From Symbiodinium natans (lineage: Eukaryota > Sar > Dinophyceae > Suessiales > Symbiodiniaceae), in NCBI GenBank assembly GCA_905221605.1, contig CAJNDS010002412.1, forward strand, positions 51,886 through 115,885: a stretch of 64,000 nucleotides of DNA, read 5' to 3'. Below the pieces are notes generated by a model. That model was not told the DNA's origin. It made no database searches and was given only the letters and a program-made list of their open reading frames with translations. Made by a program: the position numbers and the translations under genes. Shown one piece after another: positions 46,203-58,200 of this stretch. The first letter of the stretch is position 1; each line of letters starts with the position of its first letter.

Positions 46203-47575
46203 CCTATGTGCACCCTACTCCCTGAAACCCGAAACCCCTATCAGTTGGGAGTGTTCAAATTGCGGCTGTTGCAAGTTAGGAATCTCAGAAATGACCAGCC
46301 AGCGTGCGGAAAAGGGAGACTGTTGGGTCTGAGGGTTTCAGGCTTGACCAGAAAAGCGAGTCTAGTTTTTGGGTTTCTTGGGCCTTTTCAGGGCGTTCAG
46401 AATCGGGGTACGGGGTTTACAGGGTTTACAGGGCTAATAGGGTTTTTAGGATTCATGGGCTTTGTAGGGTTTATAGGCTTTATGGGGTTGATACGCTGTC
46501 TGGGGTTTACAGGTTTTATGGGGCTTATAGGGTTTACCCCTAAACCCTATCAACCCTAAACCCTGAACCCTAAACCCTAAACCTCATTATTTATAGGGTT
46601 TGTAGGGTTTGTAGGGTTTAGGGTATAGGCTTCCCGAGGTGGAGAGGGCGCCTGGACATCATCGGAAGACTCGGCTGAGGACCTGGGCAGCTTGAGTCAG
46701 TGAACCCTCTTAGTCGTAACCCCCGAAGCCCTCTTAGGGTTTAGGGTTTAGGTTTAGGGTTTAGGGTTGTGGGTTTAGGGTTTAGGGTTTCGGATTTTGG
46801 GTACCCCTATAAAGTAGCCAACCCCAAAAAAGGGTGCCCGTACTGTAATACGGTTACTGGGCCACCAAGGTAGAATATAGGGGTCGGAAGACCTACAAAT
46901 AGTATTCCCTTCTGGCCCCTATATAAGTATACCATAACCGTAACCGCCCCCCCAAAGAACCCTTTCCGAATTGTTCCGACCTCTGTATTGAGGCTTTTTT
47001 CCTAATGTCTAGACCCCAAGCATTCCTCCAAAAGCCCGAACAAGGCTCCGACCCCAAACCCGAAACCCTAAAACCTTAACCCTTAACCCATAAACCCTAA
47101 ACCCTAAACCCCAAACCCTAAACCCTAAACCCTGAACCCTAAACCCTAAACCCTAGACCCTAGACCCTGAACCCCCTCTTCCAATTCTGCAGGAGTGAAG
47201 TCTATACAAGGCCACGAGGAATCTTTCTTATGATTAGAAGCCACACAAGAACCCGGACCTCTCGACCGCCCAAACCCGCCCAACACCCTGGCCCTAAATC
47301 TAGGGGTTGTACCCCTAAACCTTAAAGCCTAAACCCTAAACCCTAAATCCGAAACCCTACACCCTAAACCCTTGAAACCTGCAGGTTGTGCTCTTAAGTT
47401 TCGGAGACCCGTTTTAAAGATCCTGAAGGTGGTACCCAGGGGTACGAGTCTTACCCCCCTCTTGGCTAAACCCTATTCGCCCCCCGTAAAGCCAAAAAGG
47501 CCCTCAACCCAAACTGCGACGACCCAGGGGCGACGATTCCGTGTCGCTGGCGTCATATTGAGGTGCATCCTTGGT
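46203..47575. other. Telomeric mosaic with GGGTTTACA/GGGTTTATA units
   Basis: Nonamer-like units at 46420-46540; CCCTAAA array at 47063-47175. The plus-strand frames at 46206-46559 largely follow the repeats. No gene is supported. Confidence 0.5.
46799..46869 (-). mobile_element. Partial introner-family copy, inverse orientation
   Basis: CCCTATAAAGTAGCCAACCC, AAAAAGGGTGCCCGTACTGT and ACTGGGCCACCAAG follow the inverse of introns B and C. The other half is missing and replaced by a TTTAGGG array. Confidence 0.6.
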
Positions 47576-47780
47576 AACCCTAAACCCTAAACCCTAAACC
47601 CTAAACCCTAAACCCTAAACCCTAGGAACCCTAAACCCTATAAACCCTAAACCCTAAACCCTAAACCCTAAACCCTAAACCCTAAACCCTAAACCCTAAA
47701 CCCTAAACCCTAAATGCTAAACCCTAAACCCTAAACCCTAAACCCTAAACCCTAAATCCTAAACCCTGAACCCTAAACCC
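47576..47780 (-). repeat. CCCTAAA array, about 28 units
   Basis: Near-perfect, with CCCTATAAA and CCCTAAATG slips. Confidence 0.93.
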
Positions 47781-47879
47781 AGCCTGGCGACTCCGGGGCT
47801 TGAGGGGGCGACTTTGGGGGCTCAGGGACTTGAGGTTTTCAAGAGCCCTAATATAGCGACCTCAAGAATTTGAATATAT

Positions 47880-47882
47880 TTT

Positions 47883-47913
<31 letters not shown>

Positions 47914-47922
47914 GGGGGGTTC
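47880..47922 (+). repeat. T run followed by a G run of about 27
   Basis: About 13 T and then uninterrupted G. Confidence 0.93.
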
Positions 47923-48242
47923 TTATAGTATAGCTATAAGGGGACCATAAGGGAATACTATTAGAATTTTCCGACCCCTAAGCCCAGCACCACCCAGCAT
48001 CCCATCCGCCAGCAGATGGGGCACGCTGCTTCGCGAGGGTTAATCCCCCCCCCCCCCCTCGCTCTTTATGTGAGAACCGGAAACCATCAAAAGGGCCCCG
48101 CCTTTTCAAACGAGCCCCCAAGAGTACGCAAACACAAACGTAATGGGGCTCCGTACATGGGGTGCCCATCAGCGGCTGCTTAAGTCAGGTGAGGGTTGTT
48201 TTAGGGTTTAGGGTTCTGCTTGCGGCTCGTATCTTTGGGTTT

Positions 48243-48334
48243 TCACCCTTTATACCAACAGTCCTTAATAGGGATGATAGTACCCCCTATAAATACTCCC
48301 AGTTAAGGAGCTGTTAGTATAAGGGGGAACAACA
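48243..48334. mobile_element. Family A MITE copy
   Basis: The left part is CCCTTTATACCAACAGTCCTTAA. The right part is the inverse, GTTAAGGAGCTGTTAGTATA then AGGGGGAAC. The middle is ATAGTACCCCCTATAAATAC. Confidence 0.75.
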
Positions 48335-48347
48335 CAACTAGTATCTC

Positions 48348-48712
48348 TAAACCCTAAACCCTAAACCCTAAACCCTGAACCCTGAACCCTAAACCCTAAA
48401 CTTAGTATCCCTCAACTCCGCAAATCCCGACTGCCGTCTGACCGGGCGGTTGTCCTCGGCATCGGTGGCTTCGACGACGTTCTTCGGACGGAATGCTGCA
48501 GGAAAGCCTAAGGCTTTGGAGTTAGGGTTTAGGGTTTAGGGTTTAGGGTTTAGGTTTAGGGTTTAGGGTTTAGAGTATAGGGTTTAGGGTTTAGGTTTAG
48601 GGTTTAGGGTTTAGGGTTTAGGGTTTAGGGTTTAGGGTTTAGGGTTTAGGGTTTAGGGTTTAGGGTTTAGGGTTTAGGGTTTAGGGTTTAGGGTTTAGGG
48701 TTTGAGGTGTAG
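48348..48712. repeat. CCCTAAA array facing a long TTTAGGG array
   Basis: CCCTAAA/CCCTGAA at 48348-48405 and about 27 TTTAGGG units at 48520-48705, separated by an islet of about 115 bp. Confidence 0.9.
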
Positions 48713-49547
48713 GGAACTAATGGTTACAAGGTTCAGGGTTTGGAAAGATGCCCTGGAAGTGGTGCGAAACTTCTGCATGGTTCTGGTGGGCAGCCACTTC
48801 CAACTCAATAGGTTTTCAGATAAATAGCTAACGAGTGTATGGGCAAAGCGAATTCCGAACTTCGATCACGCCTCCAAGCCTCTAATCCTTCCTGTTTCCT
48901 CGCAAGCCTCTGTAATGCCTGAATAAACCCGTAGTGGGCCCATGTGTTTGCTGGGACCCTAAAACCACTTTGTAGGAACCTCTTTAATTAATTAAGGCCC
49001 AAGTATAGATCGACTATGCGAGTAAATGGACTTTGTGGGAACAACGTTGAATCGACCCCGGACAAGGAGCCAATACAGCGGCGGCAGCAGCAGCCCACGG
49101 CGCAAGTCTCATCTGCCTGCATTGGGAGCTGGGTTCAGGTTCGGGTTTCAAGAGGTTGTTCGGGGTCTTTGGGCCAGGCTATCGGCTGTCGATTGGGCAT
49201 GGGGCGAGGACATGCGACGTCTGGTCTTCCGAAGAGCTCCCCTAAACAACCTGCAACCCTCGTTATCCTAAACCCGAAACTCTCCAAAATCCGAAAAGTC
49301 CATGGTGGGAGGCCACAAACCCAAACGGCCCATGTACCCACACAGTATATACTTGGGCCTTCAAGGGGCTACTATATAGTAGCCTTAGGGCTCAAGTATC
49401 TACTTTCTAGGTACATGGACTCTTAGGGAAAACAGAAGCCCTAAACCCCAAACTTTCTGAAGCCCTCAGCCGTACCAGCCCTTCAACAGAGCACGTGCCG
49501 ATCGACAGAAGTCAATCCTTGCCCACCAGAGGCCTCATAAATCTTTT
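48713..49547. other. Unique segment without telomeric arrays
   Basis: It contains the 49331-49418 foldback. Two overlapping plus-strand frames (49016-49426 and 49026-49271) have no recognised domain and no support as genes. Confidence 0.5.
49331..49418. repeat. 88-bp foldback sequence
   Basis: CATGTACC opens and GGTACATG closes it. ATACTTG and CAAGTAT pair inside, and the centre is a perfect 18-base palindrome, GGCTACTATATAGTAGCC. The whole could fold into one long, nearly loopless hairpin. Confidence 0.75.
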
Positions 49548-49845
49548 CTAAACCCTCCTAAACCCTAAACCCTATAAACCCTATAAACCCCATAAACCCC
49601 ATAAACCCCATAAACCCTATAAACCCCATAAGCCTTCACACCCTAAAAACCCTACAAACCCCATAAACCCTATAAACCCTGTAAACCCTGTAAACCCTAC
49701 ACCCTAAACCCTAAACCCTAAACCCTAAACCCTAAACCCTAAACCCTAAACCCTAAACCCTAAACCCTAAACCCTAAACCCTAAACCCTAAACCCTAAAC
49801 CCTAAACCCTCCCAAACCCTACACCCTAAACCCTAAAGCCCCGCG
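49548..49845 (-). repeat. CCCTATAAA/CCCCATAAA nonamers followed by CCCTAAA, about 38 units
   Basis: The nonamer block (49560-49700) changes sharply into about 16 CCCTAAA units. Confidence 0.92.
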
Positions 49846-49954
49846 GAGCCAGCCTTGGGTGCACCCCGGAGCTGCGCTCGCTGGCGCGCGACGTGGTACC
49901 AGGCTTTCAGGTTGTCCTCGCTGGGAGTACTTGGTTCAACCAGCAACCAGATTA

Positions 49955-50090
49955 CAGGTTTAGGGTTTAGGGTTTAGGGTAATTAGGGTAATTAGGGTAA
50001 TTAGGGTAATTAGGGTTTAGGGTTTAGGGTTTAGGGTTTAGGGTTTAGGGTTTAGGGTGTAGGGTGTAGGGTGTAGGGTTTGGGGTACCC
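49955..50090 (+). repeat. TTTAGGG array with an AATTAGGGT block
   Basis: Four AATTAGGGT nonamers at 49980-50015 are embedded between standard units; three GTGTAGG-type units follow. Confidence 0.9.
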
Positions 50091-50169
50091 TTTGCGTGGT
50101 TGGCTACTTTATCTGGGGGAACCTGGAACCAAAAGAACAAGGGCACAAAGGCAGTACTGGGCGACCAAA
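50083..50169. mobile_element. Introner-like fragment
   Basis: GGGTACCCTTTGCGTGGTTG, GGCTACTTTAT, GGGGGAACCTGGAACCAAAA and TACTGGGCGACCAAA resemble the family interior and right end; the left end is lost. Confidence 0.45.
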
Positions 50170-50320
50170 CCCTAAACCCCAAACCCTAAACCCAGGAGTC
50201 TGAAGCCCTGAAACCTCAATCTCCGACCCTTCGCGTCGGAGTCCGAGCAAAAGCCCGGAAGTGTTGAACCCTGGAAGCCCCTGAAGTTTCAGCCATATTC
50301 GCCCGCAATTTGTTAAAGCC

Positions 50321-51717
50321 CAAACCCTAAACCCTAAACCCTGAACCCTAAACCCTAGACCCTAAACCCTAAACCCTAAACCCTGAACCCTAAACCCTAA
50401 GGTTTTGGAGTCTGAACCCCATCAACTCTACACCTGGAGGTCGAGGGCTCCAGGGCTTGAGCTTTGAGGTGGGCCCGAGCTTAGGGTTTTATGCAGGGCT
50501 TAGGGTTTAGGGTTAGAAGAGTTTAAGGCTACAAGAGCTTAGGGCCTCGGCATGAGATGTCCGTTTAAGGGGGCTTAGGGAACGCACGAAGGTGCGAGGC
50601 TCAGAGTTTTTTTGGGGGGGCTTTCAGCGTCTTGGCGCCAGTTCGTCGAAGGGTGCAAGCCCAACAGGAGCTTAAAACACAAGGAACCTAGACCCACATG
50701 GCCTTAAAGTAGGGCCTAGGGTTTAGGGTTTGGGGCTTCGGGTTTCGGGTTCAGGAAGGGTTCCGGGTTTGACGGGTTTAGAGTTTCAAGGCCAAAGCCA
50801 CAAGGATGTACACCCAGAGAAGGTCTAGGCTTTACGACGAGTCTCCACCTGCCACCCATGACAATGCTGCCAGGCTTTGTGCCTGAACGAAGGAAACCTT
50901 AGCCAAATTTCAGAAGAAAGTCGTGTCAGGGTTTAGAGTTCAGGGTTGGCTTCGGATTTAGGGTGTAGGGTTGAGAGGCGTAGGCCTCTAAACCACCACA
51001 ACGACGCGCTATGAATTGTTATCTGCTGCATGCCCCTCTGAGGGTAGTTATGTGGTCCCGTAGTATGCCTTGAAAGGGCTCTGAGGCATGGACCCTTGGG
51101 TATGTGGGGTATGTAGGGGCTCCCCTTTTCAGGGCCCATACCAAGGGACCCTTTGACTACCCTAAGAGCTCCGAAAGCTTTACATCACCATGGAGCTTCG
51201 TCCCCCAAAGGAATGCAGTTTAGGGTTTAGGGTACTCGGGTGTTGTTGAGGGTACTCACTTCCATAACAAAACACTTACAAACACCTCAACCTGGACTGA
51301 AGAACACTTGAAATAGCTGTGGCACCCGGAAGGTTCAGCGTGGTGCTTAGGTTTTAGTTGCATGTTCGATCCGTTAGGTAGTTTAGAGCTGGGGTTCAGC
51401 CTCGTGCCAGAAGGGTCAACCAGGCAGCGATTGAGCAAACGATTCGAAGCCAACCCCTCTCCAATCCGAAATCCCACACTAACCCCCACCTGAAAACCCC
51501 TAACCCTATGCCCCCAAAGAAAAGCAGAAGGGATCCTTTGCCGGCCCCAAACAGGCGGGCCGGGGTGGAGGGAGGTTCTCCACAAAATGCTGGCCTCAAA
51601 CCTGCGGAAGCTCCAAACAGCCCCAAACACTCAAAGCCCCGTGAGCCCTACCTGGACACCCGAAGCTCCCGAAAAATAGAACGGACGTAGTATAAGCCTA
51701 AGAACAGGAAGAATAAT
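50321..51717. other. CCCTAAA array (50321-50405) and unique sequence
   Basis: After the array only scattered units occur. Minus-strand frames around 51256-51630 overlap in two registers and show no domain. Confidence 0.5.
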
Positions 51718-51813
51718 ATGATTGACATGTGTATATATATATATATATGTATATCTATGTATATATATATATATATACTTGGTGTAATTACCCAGTTTCA
51801 TGTATGCATGATG

Positions 51814-51871
<58 letters not shown>

Positions 51872-52090
51872 GATACATATATACATATACATATATATAT
51901 ATACGTATGCGTGCATGCATGCATGCATGTATGTGTGTGTGCGCATGCATGCATGCATGCATGCATGCATGCATGCATGCATGCATGCATGCATGCATGC
52001 ATGCATGTATGTATGTATGTATGTATTACGTATGTGTATATATATATATAGAGAGAGAGAGGGAGAGAATATATATATATATATGTACAA
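51718..52090. repeat. Composite microsatellite: TA, CATATA, GCAT, GTAT, TA, GA
   Basis: CATATA units at about 51815-51880, GCAT units at about 51910-52006, and TA blocks at both ends. Long frames on both strands with CMHA, IYIY and similar repeats are artefacts. Confidence 0.93.
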
Positions 52091-52446
52091 CAGAACAGAG
52101 ACACTCTCTAGGCAGCTTAGTGGCCTCGGCAAACCGACTAGCCCCCTTGAGGCCTTGTCATTTGCCGAGCCACATCGGAGCGCACATTGGGAAGAAGCCG
52201 ATGCCTGGCAGTCCGGAATGCCAGGGCCTCGGACGGCTTTGGAAAGTTTAGGGTTCAGGGTTTAGGGTTTGATCCAACCCCCCCCCCCCCCCTCCCTCCC
52301 ATCCGAGCTATTCTACCCAAAAAAAACCAGAACAAAGTAGCTGAGGGTAAGGTGGGCCTTTTGTTCCGGGTAAGGGGGGTCGTTTGGGTGACGGGAGCAT
52401 CCGATCCCATGATCCAGCTTGGGTACTTTTGTTGGGTAGGGGTTCG

Positions 52447-52540
52447 GATGTTCCCCCTTATACTAACAGTCCTCCGAAGGAATTGTACTACCCCCCCCCC
52501 CCCCCCTTGGAATCCCTTTAAAGGACTGTTAGCTTCAAAG
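52447..52540. mobile_element. Family A MITE copy with degraded right end and expanded C run
   Basis: The left end GATGTTCCCCCTTATACTAA is followed by CAGTCCT; the right side is AAAGGACTGTTAG then CTTCAAAGG. The centre is a run of 16 C bases where other copies have a short C5 stretch. Confidence 0.7.
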
Positions 52541-52736
52541 GCCCGCAGGCGCCTATGGCTTTCAGGCGGCGGGCTTCTAGCCGCCAAGGGAAAATTGCTT
52601 ATTCCAGCGTTCAGAGACACCTTTCAGGCGGCTGGCACCCTGCCCCACAACCTGAAGTAGGGTTTAGGGTTTAGGGTTCGGGGTTTAGAGTTTATGTGTA
52701 GGACATGAAGGGGAGCACGGAGAGTTTGCAATCACA

Positions 52737-53030
52737 CCCTAAACCCTAAACCCTGAACCCTAAACCCTAAACTCTAAACCCTAAACCGCAAACCCTAAAC
52801 CCTAAACCCTAAACCCTAAACCCTAAACCCTAAACCCTAAACCCTAAACCCTAAACCCTAAACCCTAAACCCTAAACCCTAAACCCTAAACCCTAAACCC
52901 TAAACCCTAAACCCTAAACCCTAACCATAAACCCTAAACCCTAAACCCTAAACCCTAAACCCTAAACCCTAAACCCTAAACCCTAAACCCTAAACCCTAA
53001 ACCCTAAACCCTAACCCTAAACCAAGCTTA
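52737..53030 (-). repeat. CCCTAAA array, about 41 units, the longest in the window
   Basis: Near-perfect apart from CCGCAAA, CCATAAA and short CCCTAA slips. Confidence 0.95.
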
Positions 53031-53114
53031 ACTACGGAGCACGAACAGATCGGGCAGCGGCCTCGGCCCATCATCTTCTGTCTCATCCGTCGATCTTGGG
53101 CCACCAAAGACTGT

Positions 53115-53220
53115 TAGGGTTTAGGGTTTAGGGTTTAGGGTTTAGGGTTTAGGGTTTAGGGTTTAGGGTTTAGGGTTTAGGGTTTAGGGTTTAGGTTTAG
53201 GGTTTAGGGTTTAGGGTCTT
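53115..53220 (+). repeat. TTTAGGG array, about 15 units
   Basis: Opposite orientation to the long array 85 bp to the left. Confidence 0.93.
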
Positions 53221-54680
53221 TGTAAGGCTTTAAGGGAGGCTTTTGAATCGCTGAAGACAGGCGATATGTGTGATACCCTTCAACCCAAAGCACACACTTC
53301 TAGTCTCTGGGTGTATTCTTTGGGGCAAATGGGGGTACAGGGCACGAAGTGTGGAACAGTTGGGGTTTTCCCTTCAGGATGCAGTTTGGTAATCGGCGAC
53401 TTGAAAGAGAGTGGTTCTAGGGTTTTGGGTTTTGGGTCCTAGGGGTTTGTGGAAACACAGCACCCGCACCTGGCGAAGGCCCAGCAATACCCTGCGGCAT
53501 TGCATTGTGAGATGAGAGCCCTAGAAACCCCAAAGCCCCCTGAACCATTGAGCCAGCAGCCCTGAATCTTCCAGACAAAAACTTCCACAAACCTCAAGCC
53601 CTAAACCCTAAACCCTGAACTAAGCCCTAAACCCTAAACCCTAGTTCAGATGGACTCAGTGCCCTCCACCTTCAGAACTAACAGAATCCCAGTGGCTCGC
53701 AGGAGCTGTTGGCCGATGAGCACGGTGAAGCTGAGCCGGGACTTGAGATCTCTGTGCAGGAATCCTTGGTGCTTGTTGTTTTTTTTTTTGTTTTGGGCGG
53801 GGGGGGGGGAGGGGGGAGAGTAAGGGTTCAGGGGTTTAGGGTTTAGGGCTTAGGGTTTAGGGCTTATAGGGCTTAGGGTGAGGGGGACGGGGGCTGTTCC
53901 AAAGTTCTCTTAAAGGGGGACCTTGGAACGGAATCTTGCTAATTGATATTTTGGGGACAGGCATCTTGAACCTCCAAAGTTTAGGGTTTAGGGTTTAGGG
54001 TTTAGGGTTTAGGGTTTAGGGTTTAGGGTTTAGGGTTTAGGGTTTAGGGTTTAGGGTTTAGGGTTTACCCCTCAACCCTCTTGACTGATGAGGCCACTAG
54101 AGGAAGCCGCGGCTCAAATTGGGAACCTCAAGCACCAACGCAAGTATGAAGGATCCTTAAATTCGACCCAGACTTCGGCTTTCAGGAAGGAATCCGTCTA
54201 AGAGTAGCTTTATGGTCCCTTGTTCCCTTGATTTGGGCCCTTTAAAGAGGACCCCTTGTCTACCCATGTTTTCAGGGGTCTGGGTATATGTTACGCCCGG
54301 AACCCTACACCCTAAACCCTAAACCCTAAACCCTAAACCCGAGAGAAACCCTAAACCCTAAACCCTAAACCCTAAACCCTAAACCCTAAACCCTAAACCC
54401 TAAACCCTAAACCCTAAACCCTAAACCCTAAACCCTAAACCCTAAACCCTAAACCGCAACCTCCCAGAAGCCCTGCCTTGCAGTTTGATGCCTCATCTTC
54501 CCTCTGCAGGTTGTCGCCGGCCTCCTTGTGGGAGGGGCTTAGTTTAGGGTTTAGGGTTTAGGGTTTAGGGTTTAGGGTTTAGGGTTTAGGGTTTAGGGTT
54601 TAGGGTTTAGGGTTTAGGGTTTAGGGTTTAGGGCTTAGGGCTTAGGGCTTAGGGTAAGGGACTTCAGGAAGCCCGAACTA
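53221..54680. repeat. Mosaic with three long arrays
   Basis: TTTAGGG at 53980-54068, CCCTAAA at 54303-54455 and TTTAGGG ending in CTTAGGG at 54539-54655. A G run lies at 53800-53816. Islets between them have no supported gene. Confidence 0.75.
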
Positions 54681-54797
54681 CTTACTGTTGGTTCGTAGGG
54701 AATTTGGGAATGAGGTACCCCATAGCCCCCTCTACATACCCTTTACGGGACTATGTAGGGTACCTCATTCTCTCAGTCCCTACTAACCAACAGCAAG
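54681..54797. mobile_element. 117-bp TIR element, family C
   Basis: CTTACTGTTGGTTCGTAGGG then GAATGAGGTACCC on the left mirrors GGGTACCTCATTC then CCCTACTAACCAACAGCAAG on the right, an imperfect inverted repeat of about 40 bases. The centre is CTACATACCCTTTACGGGAC. Confidence 0.75.
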
Positions 54798-55107
54798 ACT
54801 ACCAATTGCTTCAGAACCCTCCAAGAATATTCTCCTTACAAGGGAAATACAGGGATTAGTATTGTTTATTTTTTGGGGGGTTCTTAAGCACATAGTAGCT
54901 AAGCCGATGTAACCCAAAACCCTGAAAGACTACAAAGCCTATACGCCCTAAATCCCGAACCCCCCAAAACCCTAAACCTTCTAGTTCAGGGCTTAGGGTT
55001 TGGGGTCCTGATCCTGGCGGGCGATGGCACGCCCAGCTTCCGACGCTTCCGGCTCACACTTTGTGGCACAAGGATCCTGCAGGAAGGCCGTGAAGCTTCC
55101 GGGTTGC

Positions 55108-55262
55108 AGGTTTAGGGTCTAGGGTTTAGGGTTTAGGGTTTAGGGTTTTAGGGTTTTAGGGTTTAGGGTTTAGGGGGTTTAGGGGGTTTAGGGGGTTTAG
55201 GGGGTTTAGGGGGTTTAGGGGGTTTAGGGGGTTTAGGGTTTAGGGTTTAGGGTTTAGGGTCC
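55108..55262 (+). repeat. TTTAGGG array with a TTTAGGGGG nonamer block
   Basis: About seven TTTAGGGGG units at 55170-55235, flanked by standard units and TTTTAGGG slips. Confidence 0.92.
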
Positions 55263-58200
55263 CTAAGGCTCCAAATGGCCCAAGTGGGCATTACCTTTAC
55301 AGGGTACAGCGCAACGACAACTTGTAATTATCAACCACATACGCCCGGAAAACATGCTCTGCAATGCTCGAGATGGCTTCATGGTGTTGGGCTCTTGGAT
55401 TCGGTGTCGTGGTTTAGGGTTAGAGGTTTAGGGTTTGCGGTTTGGGGCTTAGGGCAAGGGACCATATTAAGGGACCATGAAACTACCCTAAACTCCCCCG
55501 CGTTCCCTCTCCCCCAACATGCTGCGGCTGCCTTCTCCACCTCCATTACGACTTCCGTCTCCATGTTCCTTGGTATGGCACTCGGGCGGCTGTTACACAG
55601 CCTAAGTTGGCAGCCTACACCCTAACTCCGTGAACCCGAAACCCTAAACCCTCAACCTTAAATCCTAAACCCCCATAAGCCCCAAAAGTGCCAACTCCTA
55701 ATACGGGCCCTTCTGGGCATCCTAGTACAGTTTGGCCCTTGAAAAACCTTTGGAGCAATAAGATCCTTCCCTAAACGCTCAACTCCAAACCCCCCAAGAA
55801 GGGACATGTGAAACATCCCAGGATCCCTACTTGGTAGTTCTATCGCGGCAACAGCGACTGGAGGGAGGGCAAGCTAAGACTTCAAGGCTGTTGGCTTATA
55901 GGGCTTGGGGTTTGTAGGGCTTACCTGTAACCCCAATTACCTAAAGCTTTATGGGTTCTACATATTGCTTTAGGGCTAGGTACCAATAAACTGCAGGAAA
56001 TTGGGCGGCTACAGGTAGGCCTTAGGGCTGAGGGGTTAGGGTTTGGGGGTTGTCGGGCTTTCGGAGGGTTTATAGGGTTTACAGGGTTTATGGGGTTTAG
56101 GAACAGAATCGAATCAAAGACCTTCACGTGCAAGCAAGACCGAGTGTCACATCTTGCTGCTCCTGCTGCAGCTTCTGCTCTGGGGGGCCGTCCTCTGCAG
56201 GCCTAAAACCCCTAATTAAACCCGTATCCTTGAACCCTAAATTGGTGTCACCCCAGTAGGCAAAGCCCTTCTTCATTGGTCGAACGGCGCAAGTCCGACC
56301 GAACCTCATACGCCAAACCCTAAACCCCAAACCCTAAACATTGCTTCTGGGGCCCCTCAACCCCAAACCCTAAACATTGCTGCTTGTGTCATGGGGTGGT
56401 GGGGATCGCAGGTACGTATAGCCTTCAGTTCCCACATAAAGGAAGCCCCTTTTTTTGATGGGGTTTAAGAGGAGTAAGCACTAAGCCTCTGAGCCTGAGT
56501 GGGGGGGTTTCCGCAACAAAACGGGGGGCTTCCTCTTTGGGGGCTTCCTAGAATGAGGAATATAATGTTTTTGGTGTCTATTAGGGGGACCCTATGTCGG
56601 GAACTAGCCTAAAGCCTCGACCCTAAACCCCAAACCCTACACCCCAAACCCGAAACCCTAAACCCTAAACCACCGGACGCCCTGGGCTCTGGGCAGCCCT
56701 GAAGGTCCTTGGCAGCATCCACGGCCGCTTTCAGCACGACGGGCAAGCGACTGGGATTCTGCGGCTTGAAGGCGGGCGTGCGCGGGCTTGCAGCGGTTCC
56801 TCAGATGAGCCCTTCGGGTTGCCAGAAGCCGTCTTCTGGAAAGTGGTAACTCCGCCACACATCACACATCTTGAGGGTCTCTCTAGGCTTTCGGAGGACT
56901 TCAGGGTTCAGGATTTCGGGGTTGGGGCTCCAAGGACCGCAGAATTGAGGGCTTCATGGAATCTCCCGAAATCATGGGGTGGTTGTGCATTGAAAAAACA
57001 TAACAAAAAGGATTCTCAGGTGGGAACGACTTCGACTGCACCCCTCCCTACTGGCTTTTCGCCCAACAACATATCCATTTACTGTATGTGTAATGTAGAT
57101 GAATTTACCAACAAGAACCCCCCCCCCCCTCCACCCTTGCCCCTCCAAATCCTGTAAAATTTGTTTGGTGCCACCCAATAAAAATTTAAAGAATGTAAAG
57201 ACTTAAAGATTGTAAAGGGGCCACCCCCCACCCCCTTTAAACTTTAAGTGGGGGTGCCCCAACTCAGCTTTAATGATTTCAAAGTATCTGAAAGATATAA
57301 AAGCGCCTCCCTGTTAACATTTTACTGTAATGAGGGCCAAATTCAATCTCAAAGATTTCAAAGCTTTTAGTGATTCTCAAGATATTTTCAAAAGACCCCC
57401 CCCCCCTCCCCAACAAAAATAAATAAGCATATAAATCAATGGGGCCTGCACGGAATCTACCGCAAAAGGGATCATCATTTTGACAGCCACTCATGTAAAG
57501 TTCAAGGCTTTGGGGCTAAGGGGGCCGCAGTGCGTCCCGCTTTCAAGTCATGCACACTCCAAATCTCACAGTTGGCGCAGATCTCTTCCAGTGGCTTCTT
57601 GCTTGCTGCTCCTGCCTCGACTTTCGCAAAGCCCCAAGCCTTCCCAAATCCTAAGCCCTAAACCCGAAACCCCTAAACCCTAAGACCTAAGACCTAAACC
57701 CTAAACCCTAAACCCTGAACCCTAAACCCTAAACCCTAAACCCCTGAACCCTTTTCTCTGCGGTGCAGGTGGCCAGGAGACTTGGGTGACTCGATTTCCG
57801 CATCTTGGGGCCGGGAGCGGTCTGCCACGAAGACCATGAGATTCCTTCTAGAAGAATTTAGGGTTTAGGGTTCAGGGCTTCTAGGGTTTATGGGTTTAGG
57901 GTGTAACTTAGGGTTTAGGGGGATTAGGGGGGTTTAGGATTTTGGGGAGATTTAGCATTTTCGGGACACGGGCAGGTTGAGATTTCCAGGGTTCTTCAAG
58001 AGGCTTAGGGCGTTCGGTTTAGTTCAGGGTTTCTTCATGGGTTCCCCCTACTACCCCCCCCCCCCCCCCCTCCTACCCCCCCCCCCCCCCTAGGTCCCCC
58101 CCTTAAATAACCTGAATTAGGCTTAGCCTTAAACATGGCGGGAACCTGGGGGTGGGGGGGGCGGGGGGTAGTATAGAGGGGGTAGTAGGGTACCCAAACC

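Noticed and set aside
51631-52265. Five long frames on both strands
   Set aside because: They arise from TA, CATATA and GCAT microsatellites.
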